Origin: Puniceicoccus vermicola
Lineage (GTDB): Bacteria > Verrucomicrobiota > Verrucomicrobiia > Opitutales > Puniceicoccaceae
NCBI RefSeq assembly: GCF_014230055.1
Contig: NZ_JACHVA010000124.1
Span: forward strand, 1-64,000
Direction: 5' to 3'
Length of the DNA stretch: 64,000 bases
Below, piece after piece: positions 8,756-16,354 of this stretch. The translations under genes were made by a program, and so were the position numbers. Every line of letters begins with the position of its first letter. The first letter of the stretch is position 1. The notes below the pieces were generated by a model, which saw nothing but the letters and a program-made list of their open reading frames with translations, was not told the origin of the DNA and did not search any database.

Positions 8756-9731
8756 AGACCGTAACTGTGGTGTGCGGTTCGTCGATCGACTGCGACCGCT
8801 TGGCCCCATTCTCGATTTCAGCCGAGAGGGCTGGACGGTCTGGGATTGTGCGCCGATTCTTCATGAAGGGAGAGTGCACGTTTTCTTCACCCGCTGGCGA
8901 ACACCGGAGGAAGGCTCAAGTCCCGACGCGCAGTGGTATTTGGGCAGCGAAATCGTTCATGCCGTTTCGGACGATGTCCTCGGGCCCTACGAAATTCGCC
9001 AGGTTGTCTTGCGGAAAGAGGGAGGCGATGGATCGTGGGATGATTCGGCGGTCATCAATCCGAAGATTTATCGCATCGGCGAACGTTTCGCACTTTGCTA
9101 CACGGGATGCCGCGCGAGGCGTCATGATACCCAGGCGATCGGTTTGCTGGTGGCGGATTCTTTGGACGGACCGTGGACCAACTTGAGCGCCGATGCTCCG
9201 ATCATTGCGCCGGGCGAGAAACCGGAGGCCTTCGATGGTTACCTCTGCAACAACCCGGCTATGCTTGTGCATCCCAGTGGAGAGATTTGGATCTATTACA
9301 AAGGGCGTCCGCGGCTACCGGGTGCGGGAGCGGGGCCGATGCGGATCGGTCTGGCCACGGCGAAGACTCTGGAAGGGCTCTATGTCAAGTATTCCGAGAA
9401 CCCGGTCCTGGATCTTGCCCCACTTTCCTTTGAGGATCCCTTTGTCTGGCGGGAAGATGACGCCTATTGCATGCTGGCATCGGAACTCGACAATCCGATA
9501 TGTATCTTGGAGCAAAATGGCGGACTGTTGTTTCGTTCGAAGGATGGTTTGGCTTGGGGACCTCCGGAACCCGGTTATCCAAGTCCCCGGAAGCTTTTCG
9601 GAACAGCGCAGCGCATGGAGGAACCCAATATTCTCTTCGATGGTGACCGGCCGTCGCATCTCTTTGCGACACTCGGAGGGGGAGCCGGGGCGGGCTTCCA
9701 TGGATTCGTTTTCGAAGTGGCGGAAGGCTGA
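8745..9731 (+). CDS. Five-bladed beta-propeller glycosidase-like protein (GH43/GH117-like)
   Basis: This is a protein of about 328 residues with the repeated short beta blades of the GH43/GH117/GH130 glycosidase fold. Signs are WDCAPILHEGRVHVFFTRW near the N-terminus, WDDSAVINPKIY, LCNNPAMLVHPSGEIWIYYKG and the late block SFEDPFVWRED, with Asp and Glu in the usual catalytic settings. I cannot place it in one family. The start overlaps the end of the sulfatase gene (8755); an ATG 12 nt earlier (8733) is an alternative. The overlap implies translational coupling, so both enzymes probably act on the same sulfated oligosaccharide. There is no signal peptide. A short remnant of a second copy of its 3' end is at 49551-49665. 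Confidence 0.75.
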   Translation: MPNEDRNCGVRFVDRLRPLGPILDFSREGWTVWDCAPILHEGRVHVFFTRWRTPEEGSSPDAQWYLGSEIVHAVSDDVLGPYEIRQVVLRKEGGDGSWDDSAVINPKIYRIGERFALCYTGCRARRHDTQAIGLLVADSLDGPWTNLSADAPIIAPGEKPEAFDGYLCNNPAMLVHPSGEIWIYYKGRPRLPGAGAGPMRIGLATAKTLEGLYVKYSENPVLDLAPLSFEDPFVWREDDAYCMLASELDNPICILEQNGGLLFRSKDGLAWGPPEPGYPSPRKLFGTAQRMEEPNILFDGDRPSHLFATLGGGAGAGFHGFVFEVAEG

Positions 9732-9746
9732 TTTCCGCGAATCAGT
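9729..9746. other. Hairpin spanning two convergent stop codons
   Basis: The sequence ctgatttccgcgaatcag forms a six-base-pair stem between the ends of the propeller gene and the convergent sulfatase gene. No T-run follows on either strand, so it is a weak terminator candidate at best. Confidence 0.3.
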
Positions 9747-11262
9747 GCACCCCCAGCGCGAATAAATGATGGCGGGGCTTGGGGAAGTCCTGCAGGACGA
9801 TCCGTTCCAAAAGCATCTCCTTGAGTTTCGATTTGAGAGCGGCGTGCCGGGCGCAGCCCGCCAGATTGTGCTGTTCCTCGGGATCTCTGGAGAGATCAAA
9901 CAATTGCTCCCCGCCGCCCGGATACCAGGTGTAACGATGGGAGAGAGTCCGAATCGTCCTGGCCCAGTCCTGCGGATTGGCAGAACGGATCGAGTTGTAA
10001 CTTTCGCAATAAACAGCCTCCCGCAAGTCCGTGCCCCGCAGGGTCGATAAAAGGGAAATGCCGGGTAACACCGGATTCGGGCCGGGGTAATCGGGACCCG
10101 TCACGGGGGGCGGGAATTGCTGACCTGCCAATTCAAGAATGGTCGGACAGATGTCCTCGAGTTGCACCAGATCCGCCCGCGTTTGACCGGTGGAGAATCC
10201 GGGGCCGGAAACGATCAGAGGTACCCGGATGCAGGCATCATAGTGGCGTTCCTCTTTTCCTTTAAATCCATGGTCGTAAAGTAAATCTCCGTGATCGGAA
10301 CAGAACAGGATGCAGGTGTGGTCCCGGATCTGCAAATCTTCCAGCCGGTCCAGAACGCGTCCCATCTGGCGGTCGAGGTGCAGAAGATCGGCGAAATAGC
10401 ACCGGCGGTCGTGCCGCCAGTTACCGCTGACCGGCCGCTGTCGCGCGAAGTATTCAGGGGCGTGTGGGTCCTCCAGCCACTCCGCCTCTAAGGGTGTTGG
10501 AATGATGTCCTCGGGTATCCGGCACAGGTCGGAAGCCGGAGCGCAATACGGGCCGTGCGGCTGGACATAGCTGATCTGCGCCAGAAACGGGCGCTCGTCC
10601 GCTCTTCCCAGGAAATCCAGCGCTTTGGCGGTGATCCAGTTGGTTTGGGAGATCTCCTCGGGGAAGGGAAGGGGATAGGCGCCGGCATGGGCGTCGGGGA
10701 ATTCCGCACTGGCCCATGGAAAGTTGGCGCGGATGGACTCGATCCGGGCGCGCAGGTTCCGGCCCTCCGCGCCATAGGATGCGAACTCGGGAACTTTGGG
10801 CTGCCAGACGGTGGCCAGCGCCGCGTCCAGATGGGATGGATGTTCGGAGGCGACCCAATCCAGCCAGGCTCCCCCGCGCATGTCTTCGGTGACTTCACAA
10901 TCGTCAAAGCCATACTCTCGATAGTCGGGTCGCAGACCCGCAAAGTGTGGATGGAAATGCAGTTTCCCGAAGGCCCCTGTGCGCCACCCTGCCTGCTGAA
11001 GTGTGCGCATGAAGGTCGGCAGGCCGGGATCGAGCTGATACCCGTTTTCGAGCACGCCATGCTGACGACTGGAGAGCCCGGTGGCAATCGTCGCCCGCGA
11101 GGCGCAACAGACCGGATTGCTGGTAAACGCGTTGTTGAACGAAACGCCGCTGGAGCGAAGCCTAGCGACATTGGGCAGGCCGACGGTGCTCTCGACATGC
11201 GAGAGCCACTTCGCGGCCAATTGATCCACCATGAAGAGAATGATGTTGGGCGGTAGGGGCAC
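9742..11262 (-). CDS. Sulfatase with variant activation motif CCASR
   Basis: This 506-residue sulfatase begins with PNIILFMVDQLAAKW (metal-binding region). Its activation site is VCCASR at residues 51-56, so the usual Pro is replaced by Ala, with Cys52 as the likely formylglycine precursor. Further hallmarks are GKLHFHPH, CSDHGDLLYDHG (metal-binding DH) and FKGKEERHYD, and a C-terminal FDLSRDPEEQHNL, which most sulfatases share. The start is GTG at 11262, because the fold starts within six residues. There is no signal peptide, so it is probably cytoplasmic. The sialidase-like gene lies 112 bp upstream on the same strand and the two may form an operon. It converges on the propeller gene with a 10-bp gap. 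Confidence 0.9.
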   Translation of the reverse strand: MPLPPNIILFMVDQLAAKWLSHVESTVGLPNVARLRSSGVSFNNAFTSNPVCCASRATIATGLSSRQHGVLENGYQLDPGLPTFMRTLQQAGWRTGAFGKLHFHPHFAGLRPDYREYGFDDCEVTEDMRGGAWLDWVASEHPSHLDAALATVWQPKVPEFASYGAEGRNLRARIESIRANFPWASAEFPDAHAGAYPLPFPEEISQTNWITAKALDFLGRADERPFLAQISYVQPHGPYCAPASDLCRIPEDIIPTPLEAEWLEDPHAPEYFARQRPVSGNWRHDRRCYFADLLHLDRQMGRVLDRLEDLQIRDHTCILFCSDHGDLLYDHGFKGKEERHYDACIRVPLIVSGPGFSTGQTRADLVQLEDICPTILELAGQQFPPPVTGPDYPGPNPVLPGISLLSTLRGTDLREAVYCESYNSIRSANPQDWARTIRTLSHRYTWYPGGGEQLFDLSRDPEEQHNLAGCARHAALKSKLKEMLLERIVLQDFPKPRHHLFALGVH

Positions 11263-11374
11263 TAGTTATCCGGTTTAGAGCTATGAAATTCAGACGCGAC
11301 CAGTCAGGGTCGATTGACGCATAGCGATTATTTTTTTGTTGAACCGACGTTCATGCCACTCTGTGGATATATTC

Positions 11375-12469
11375 TTACAGTCGCTGGTCCTCGATCTTGT
11401 TGACCATTTGCTGGAGACAGCTCTCCGCCGATTTAATTTTTCCGGCGAGGATGTCTTCTTCTGTAATGCGGGCGAGAAGGATTTCCCGCGCCTTGTACCG
11501 TTCGCGGTCATAGATGATGCGAATGCGTCCGTCCGGGGTAATCGTTGCATCGGGGTAGGAGACCTCGGGGCGCGGATCGAGAAGCAAATGGGATAGCCAC
11601 GTATGGCCATCGTCTTCGGAGAGCGAGGCAGTAAGGTGGGAGCGTCCTGTGAATCCAAAATGGTTGACCATGAGCAGTCGGCCGCTTGAAAGGCGGGTAA
11701 TAAAGAAACGGCTGTTTGGGCCGGCGATGTCCGTCGGGCGGGGTGTTGTCCATGTGGCACCTCCATCGGGCGAGGTGCTCTGGCCGATGCCGTAAACCGT
11801 GCGCACGAGCATCCAGATCGTGCCATCGTTCCGTTCCACGAGCATATGTTCATCGAAGCACCGATGTGGGGCATCCACTCCGCCGCGACGGGTGAAGGTT
11901 TCCCCGCTGTCGGTGCTGACGAAGACGCTGGAGACCGCTTCATGGGCCAACTCCGGAAGGCGCGGCGGTTTGGTGCCCCAGACTGCAATGGGCAGAAGCC
12001 ACTCGCCGTTGGATCGGACGAGGGGCTTGTTCATCATGACGCCGTTGGCGATGCGGCGGGGTGAGGTCCAGGCGGGACGCTTTGCATTGGGGTCTTCACA
12101 GCGAATGCACCAAACGCCGCCGCGACCGTTCCAAAGCCCTTGGCTCTGTGCCCAGAACAGCCACAGGCGTCGGCTCGGATCGACCCATAAAACAGGATCG
12201 AATGCGCGCACGGGGCCGGCGGGGTCAATGACCAGCAGAGGTTCCGACCACGTCCGGCCGTCGTCATCGCTGCGAACGAGCAGGACGTGGTTTTCGATGC
12301 CTTCGGTCGTGCCTCCGGAATACCAGGTCGCATACAGAATGCCTTCGGAGGTCTGTTCAATCCCGGGGATTCCCTGCCATAGCCGCCGGGACGAGGTAAA
12401 TTGCGGACCGGGGTGGAAATGGATTTCCGGGGCGGTGAGTGAAAGGGAATGGATGTTTTCTTCGGTCAT
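11375..12469 (-). CDS. Sialidase-like six-bladed propeller (BNR repeats)
   Basis: This 364-residue protein has four Asp-box repeats, SDDDGRTW (67-74), STDSGETF (185-192), SPDGGATW (233-240) and SEDDGHTW (284-291), each diagnostic of sialidase-type propeller blades. The block RLWQGIPGIE at the N-terminus resembles the (F/Y)RIP region of sialidases but lacks a clean RIP, and I cannot see the full Arg triad. It may therefore not cleave sialic acid; related propellers act on other uronic or deoxy sugars. No signal peptide is visible. It precedes the sulfatase at 9742-11262 on the same strand, which suggests joint action on a sulfated, acidic oligosaccharide. The fold is well supported and the substrate is not. 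Confidence 0.82.
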   Translation of the reverse strand: MTEENIHSLSLTAPEIHFHPGPQFTSSRRLWQGIPGIEQTSEGILYATWYSGGTTEGIENHVLLVRSDDDGRTWSEPLLVIDPAGPVRAFDPVLWVDPSRRLWLFWAQSQGLWNGRGGVWCIRCEDPNAKRPAWTSPRRIANGVMMNKPLVRSNGEWLLPIAVWGTKPPRLPELAHEAVSSVFVSTDSGETFTRRGGVDAPHRCFDEHMLVERNDGTIWMLVRTVYGIGQSTSPDGGATWTTPRPTDIAGPNSRFFITRLSSGRLLMVNHFGFTGRSHLTASLSEDDGHTWLSHLLLDPRPEVSYPDATITPDGRIRIIYDRERYKAREILLARITEEDILAGKIKSAESCLQQMVNKIEDQRL

Positions 12470-12880
12470 GAGGGTAAGCGTCTTTATTACTTTCTATGGG
12501 GTTCCCTCTCGACGGGAGTGCCGCCGATGAACAGTTGCCTGGTATATGTGAGGGATGTAGAACAAAAGGAAATTAAACTTTGGTATGCAAGTTTGTAACG
12601 TGCATCTTCTCACAGCAGTGACGGGCCGTTATCCGCGAATCCTCCGCCCTGAAAATTAATCGATCATAGGGAAGAGTTTAAGGTCAGAAATTTGGGTTGT
12701 AAGAAATAAACGGGAACAAAAACTTGAAAGTTTCGGTGTTTTGGGTTGGGGTAGCAGTTGTGGACAGTCCCGAATTTTCTAGTTCCCGCTTTGGGGTTCA
12801 CGGCTACCTTCTCTCCTCTTTTTGTCGATTCCCCATTCTAGTATTCGCTTAGGCTCACTTACACCTCCGATAGAAAAAAG
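12470..12880. other. Intergenic region between divergent sialidase-like and heparinase-like genes
   Basis: This 411-bp stretch has no credible gene. It must hold the promoters for the two divergent genes. The only distinct signal I see is the A/T-rich motif at 12713-12727. Confidence 0.6.
12713..12727 (+). promoter_or_regulatory. Shared upstream motif (ggaacaaaaacttga)
   Basis: This copy follows aagaaataaacg and lies about 150 nt before the heparinase-like gene. It ends in TTGAA instead of the common TTGAC, so it is a moderate match. Confidence 0.4.
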
Positions 12881-15019
12881 ATGACATACGCTATGGAAAT
12901 CCTTGCCGATGAAAACCGCACTGAATTGGATGCCGCCAAAGAAAAAAGTTTGCTGGATAGGGTGGACTGGTCGCATCCGGCACTGGAAAGCGTTCGCGAA
13001 GCTCCGGACAAGGCCGCCGCACTTCTCGCTCACCTCGCCACTTCTCCACGCCGGAATTACCAGTTTGAGTATGAGTGCAAAGGGGAGATCCTCGCTTTCC
13101 TAAATGAGCACTATGAGGCCTGGCGCAACTTCGATACCACCGAGGCAGACCGTCTGGAAGCACTGTCCATCGAAGAGGCGCAAGGTCCCCGTGCACTTTC
13201 CACCGTCGCCCGTCTGGGCCAGGCTTGGTGGGCTACCGGAGATCCACGATATGGCCGCGCGTTCGAACGCTTTTATCGGGCGCTTCCCACGGGCGAAATG
13301 TTTAACTGGCAACATTTCAATGGCAGCCAAGGCGCAATCGAGCTAGACACATGGCTCTATTTCTCCGACTGTGAGGGATTCACCCGCGAAGGGCGCATTG
13401 CCGTTTTGGATCACATCTGCGCCATCACGGACGATGCATGGGAGCGCACCTCCGGTTGGACGCAGCGGACCCTCGGGCCGGAGGGTCACAACTGGTATTT
13501 GCATGGCATGCATGTCCTACCGTTTTACGGGATTTTCTTTCCGGAATTCAAACAGGCTGACTATTACCTGCGAAGCAGCATCGGCATCATGGAGGAGCAT
13601 CTCCGGGGGCACTATCGGGCCGATGGGGGAGCTCGCGAAACGTCGTTGGGATATCAGGGTGGGTCTTTGACGCATCTTTGGGATTTTTATCTCCTTGCCC
13701 AACGAAATGGAGTTCCGCTCTCCTCCGAATACCGAGACCGGCTCCTGCATGCGACGCACTTTCTACTGCGTCTAGCGACGCCCAATGGCAGTTCGCCCTG
13801 TTTTGGCGACATGAAACCGAATCCTGGAGGATTGACCAACCTGGCGGCTGTCTCTGCGGCCGTTACCGGCGACCGCGAAGCGAAATGGTATGCCGAGCGC
13901 TTCCGCCATCACCGGCCGGGGGTCCAGAGGGAAACGCAGGGGGAACTGCCCTTGAGTGTCTTCTGGAAAGTCGGCCTTGCCGGGGCACGAGTCTATGCCG
14001 GCACCCGTTCCCAGAACCCTCGGCATAAATCGGTGTTGATGGGTGCTACAGGCTACGGAGCCATGCGGAACAGCGATCATGAGTTCGCTAATTACCTCGC
14101 TGTGGCGGCAGCGGACCGCGGTCCGATCGTGACCAGCCACGGACACAACGAGGTGTTCTCTATGGAGATCCACGCTTTGGGCCAAAGGTTCGTGGGAGAG
14201 ATGGGGTGCGTTAACTATGGCGATTCGCCCGCACGCGAGTACGATCAAAAAACCGAAGCCCATACTTGTCTGACCATCGATGGCATGGAGCAGGCCGAAT
14301 TGGAAAATCAATGGCGATGGAAGAGTCAGGTCATTCCCTGTGTGCGACGGTGGATCCGTGAAGATACCCACGACTTCTTTGATGGCGTGCACGAAGGCTT
14401 TAACCGGGGACCCGACAAGCGGATTCTCCACGCGCGTAAGATCCTCTTTTTTAAATCAGAACCGAGTTATTTTCTGGTTTTCGACTGGATCGATTCTGAT
14501 ACGGAGAATCCCGTAAGCGCCTATTTTCATGGCTGCTGTCCGGGAGAACTCGAGGGTGACGGTATCCGCCTCGATTCTTCCAATGCCAGTCTTGCTATTC
14601 TGCCGCCGGAAGACTCTGGTCTGCATCTGGAACGTGTGAGTGACGCCGGTCTGGATGCCTATAGGGAAGCGCGGAATCTGAATGCCGAAAATTATCCGGT
14701 ATTTGCCTTTCGAAAAAAAATCACCAGCGACTGTCTGGTCTGGGGCATTGTTCCACGAAAATCCTCCGAATCCACTCCGCAGATAAAACGCTTGCCGGTG
14801 TCACTAAATGGCAAAGAGGAACCCGCCAGCCGTGCAGTAGCAGTGGAAGTGCAGTTCGATTCCCATACCGATCATGTCATGCTGTCTCACACCGGATTTG
14901 ATGCTGAGATGAAGGCCGGAACCCACAGCGCTTGGGGGTTTTTATCAATCAACCGATCTGGAGATGGCTTGGAATCCCGAATCATACATCGGGTAAGTGA
15001 TGGCGTTTGTGGTCGTTGA
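12881..15019 (+). CDS. Heparinase II/III-like polysaccharide lyase
   Basis: This 712-residue protein has the layout of heparinase II/III-type lyases. An alpha-helical toroid domain covers about residues 60-370 (WYLHGMHVLPFYG, ETSLGYQGGSLTHLWDFYLLA). A beta-sandwich follows, with the SHGHNEVFSMEIHALGQ segment that matches the conserved HxH...G block and a Gly/Asp-rich VNYGDSPAREYD. Such enzymes cleave uronic-acid-containing polymers by beta-elimination. No signal peptide is visible (MTYAMEILADENR), so it may act on imported oligosaccharides. An alternative start is the ATG at 12893. It converges on the GntR regulator (end 15118) and is a candidate target of it. The glycan is unknown; glycosaminoglycan-like or alginate-like substrates are typical of the superfamily. 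Confidence 0.82.
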   Translation: MTYAMEILADENRTELDAAKEKSLLDRVDWSHPALESVREAPDKAAALLAHLATSPRRNYQFEYECKGEILAFLNEHYEAWRNFDTTEADRLEALSIEEAQGPRALSTVARLGQAWWATGDPRYGRAFERFYRALPTGEMFNWQHFNGSQGAIELDTWLYFSDCEGFTREGRIAVLDHICAITDDAWERTSGWTQRTLGPEGHNWYLHGMHVLPFYGIFFPEFKQADYYLRSSIGIMEEHLRGHYRADGGARETSLGYQGGSLTHLWDFYLLAQRNGVPLSSEYRDRLLHATHFLLRLATPNGSSPCFGDMKPNPGGLTNLAAVSAAVTGDREAKWYAERFRHHRPGVQRETQGELPLSVFWKVGLAGARVYAGTRSQNPRHKSVLMGATGYGAMRNSDHEFANYLAVAAADRGPIVTSHGHNEVFSMEIHALGQRFVGEMGCVNYGDSPAREYDQKTEAHTCLTIDGMEQAELENQWRWKSQVIPCVRRWIREDTHDFFDGVHEGFNRGPDKRILHARKILFFKSEPSYFLVFDWIDSDTENPVSAYFHGCCPGELEGDGIRLDSSNASLAILPPEDSGLHLERVSDAGLDAYREARNLNAENYPVFAFRKKITSDCLVWGIVPRKSSESTPQIKRLPVSLNGKEEPASRAVAVEVQFDSHTDHVMLSHTGFDAEMKAGTHSAWGFLSINRSGDGLESRIIHRVSDGVCGR

Positions 15020-15117
15020 TGTTCCCGTAGACTATGCGGAGCTGCCAGAAATGGATTTTCGTCCGTCCGGTCGGCTTTGGAGGCAATAGGGCCGCGGGCA
15101 GCTGATCTTACCCCAGC

Positions 15118-16254
15118 TTACCGATAAGCCTTGGTCAGAGTGCCCCGAATCTTTTCCGGCTCCGAGGCATGAGGGGAATTGGTCATGCGTAGCGTTAGCC
15201 GCTGGACCAGATTACTCGCAATTTCTGCGGTGGATACCAGGTAGCGCGCTGTGGGAAGCACATAAAAATGCTCGGTATTCAGATTCGACTGAACGACAAA
15301 CTTCGACGCGGAATCTCCAGCCGCATTTACGGCCGCAATGATTCCGCGGGCGGCGATATCATCAGAGATAATAAAGGCGTCGGGCGAAAACTTCGACTTT
15401 TTCCACTTTTTGAGAAGCGATATCGTCTTCTCATAGGCCGAACGCTCTAGTCCTACTGACTGGGGGTGATCGATACCCTTATTCATATCCTTCACCACTT
15501 TATAGTCCTTGGCAGGGATCCCGCCGACTTTCATGGAATCGGTAAAACTCTTTAGATGCTCTTTGTAACGGGGGCCGATGGAGGGAGGGAAATACGCAAA
15601 CTTGCAGCAACCTTGGGAAATTAGGGAATCCACTGCCGTGCTCGCAAAATGATGATAATCGACATGCACATCAATATCGGGTGCCGGTGTGGAAAAATTG
15701 GCGTATGGAAACTTGGATTTCCCGATCTGCAGTTTGTCCTCCTCCAGCAAAAGAGCGTTCCGGGGCACCCCCACCACCGTGAATCCGACAAATGATCGAT
15801 GCATCAGATCATAGTGGATATCCTCATGAGAGCCGCCGCCGTAGGGCGCTCGGGAACCATTATAAGAATCGTATAGTCTGGGAACAAGGCCTTTCGATTT
15901 GATCTCCAGTTTGAGATCGGCAGCCAGCAATCGATAAAATTGAGGTTCCCCCGGCAACAAATCGGGACCGATCAAGATCCCGACGGAAGGACGAGCCCTC
16001 TTTGACGTTACAAAAGTTCCTCTGCGGGGTGAACGCTGCAAAAGGCCATTGGCCACCAACAGATCCATGGCCCGCTGGATCCGGGTGATGTTCGCTCCCC
16101 AGAGGTTCACGAGCTCCGTGGTGCTGGGCAGGCGCTCATTTTCCTTTAGAACATCCGTGTGGATAAGCCGCTCCAAAAAGCGAGCAATCTGTAAATGCCC
16201 GGGATCGGCCGTATCTCCATCCAGCTTAAATTGCCTGTAGACCTTGGGAACCAT
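15118..16254 (-). CDS. GntR-type regulator with LacI-like ligand domain
   Basis: The protein is about 378 residues from the ATG at 16254 (MVPKVYRQFKLDGD); an earlier in-frame ATG exists at 16344 but adds an atypical proline-rich head. Residues about 15-85 form a winged helix with the GntR signature NERLPSTTELVNLW, RIQRAMDLLVANGLL and RRGTFV. The rest matches a periplasmic-binding-protein-like effector domain as in LacI regulators: DVHVDYHHFASTAVDSLISQG, PDAFIISDDIAARG. This is a common carbohydrate-sensing layout. It sits between the heparinase-like gene and the GH78 gene, on the same strand as GH78 and about 100 bp downstream of it. It is likely to control neighbouring glycan genes; the ligand is unknown. 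Confidence 0.87.
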   Translation of the reverse strand: MVPKVYRQFKLDGDTADPGHLQIARFLERLIHTDVLKENERLPSTTELVNLWGANITRIQRAMDLLVANGLLQRSPRRGTFVTSKRARPSVGILIGPDLLPGEPQFYRLLAADLKLEIKSKGLVPRLYDSYNGSRAPYGGGSHEDIHYDLMHRSFVGFTVVGVPRNALLLEEDKLQIGKSKFPYANFSTPAPDIDVHVDYHHFASTAVDSLISQGCCKFAYFPPSIGPRYKEHLKSFTDSMKVGGIPAKDYKVVKDMNKGIDHPQSVGLERSAYEKTISLLKKWKKSKFSPDAFIISDDIAARGIIAAVNAAGDSASKFVVQSNLNTEHFYVLPTARYLVSTAEIASNLVQRLTLRMTNSPHASEPEKIRGTLTKAYR

Positions 16255-16354
16255 AAGTGGAATATATGGGCATGAATTCGGTTTAGGCAAAGATAAAGAA
16301 TTGGCCCATGGAGGTGCGGGGTGTGGTTCCCAGACAGGTTTCACCTTTGGGTTC

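Noticed and set aside
7100-8809. A 569-codon frame opposite the sulfatase at 7379-8755
   Set aside because: It is a shadow of the sulfatase gene on the other strand and has low-complexity, Arg/Pro-rich composition.
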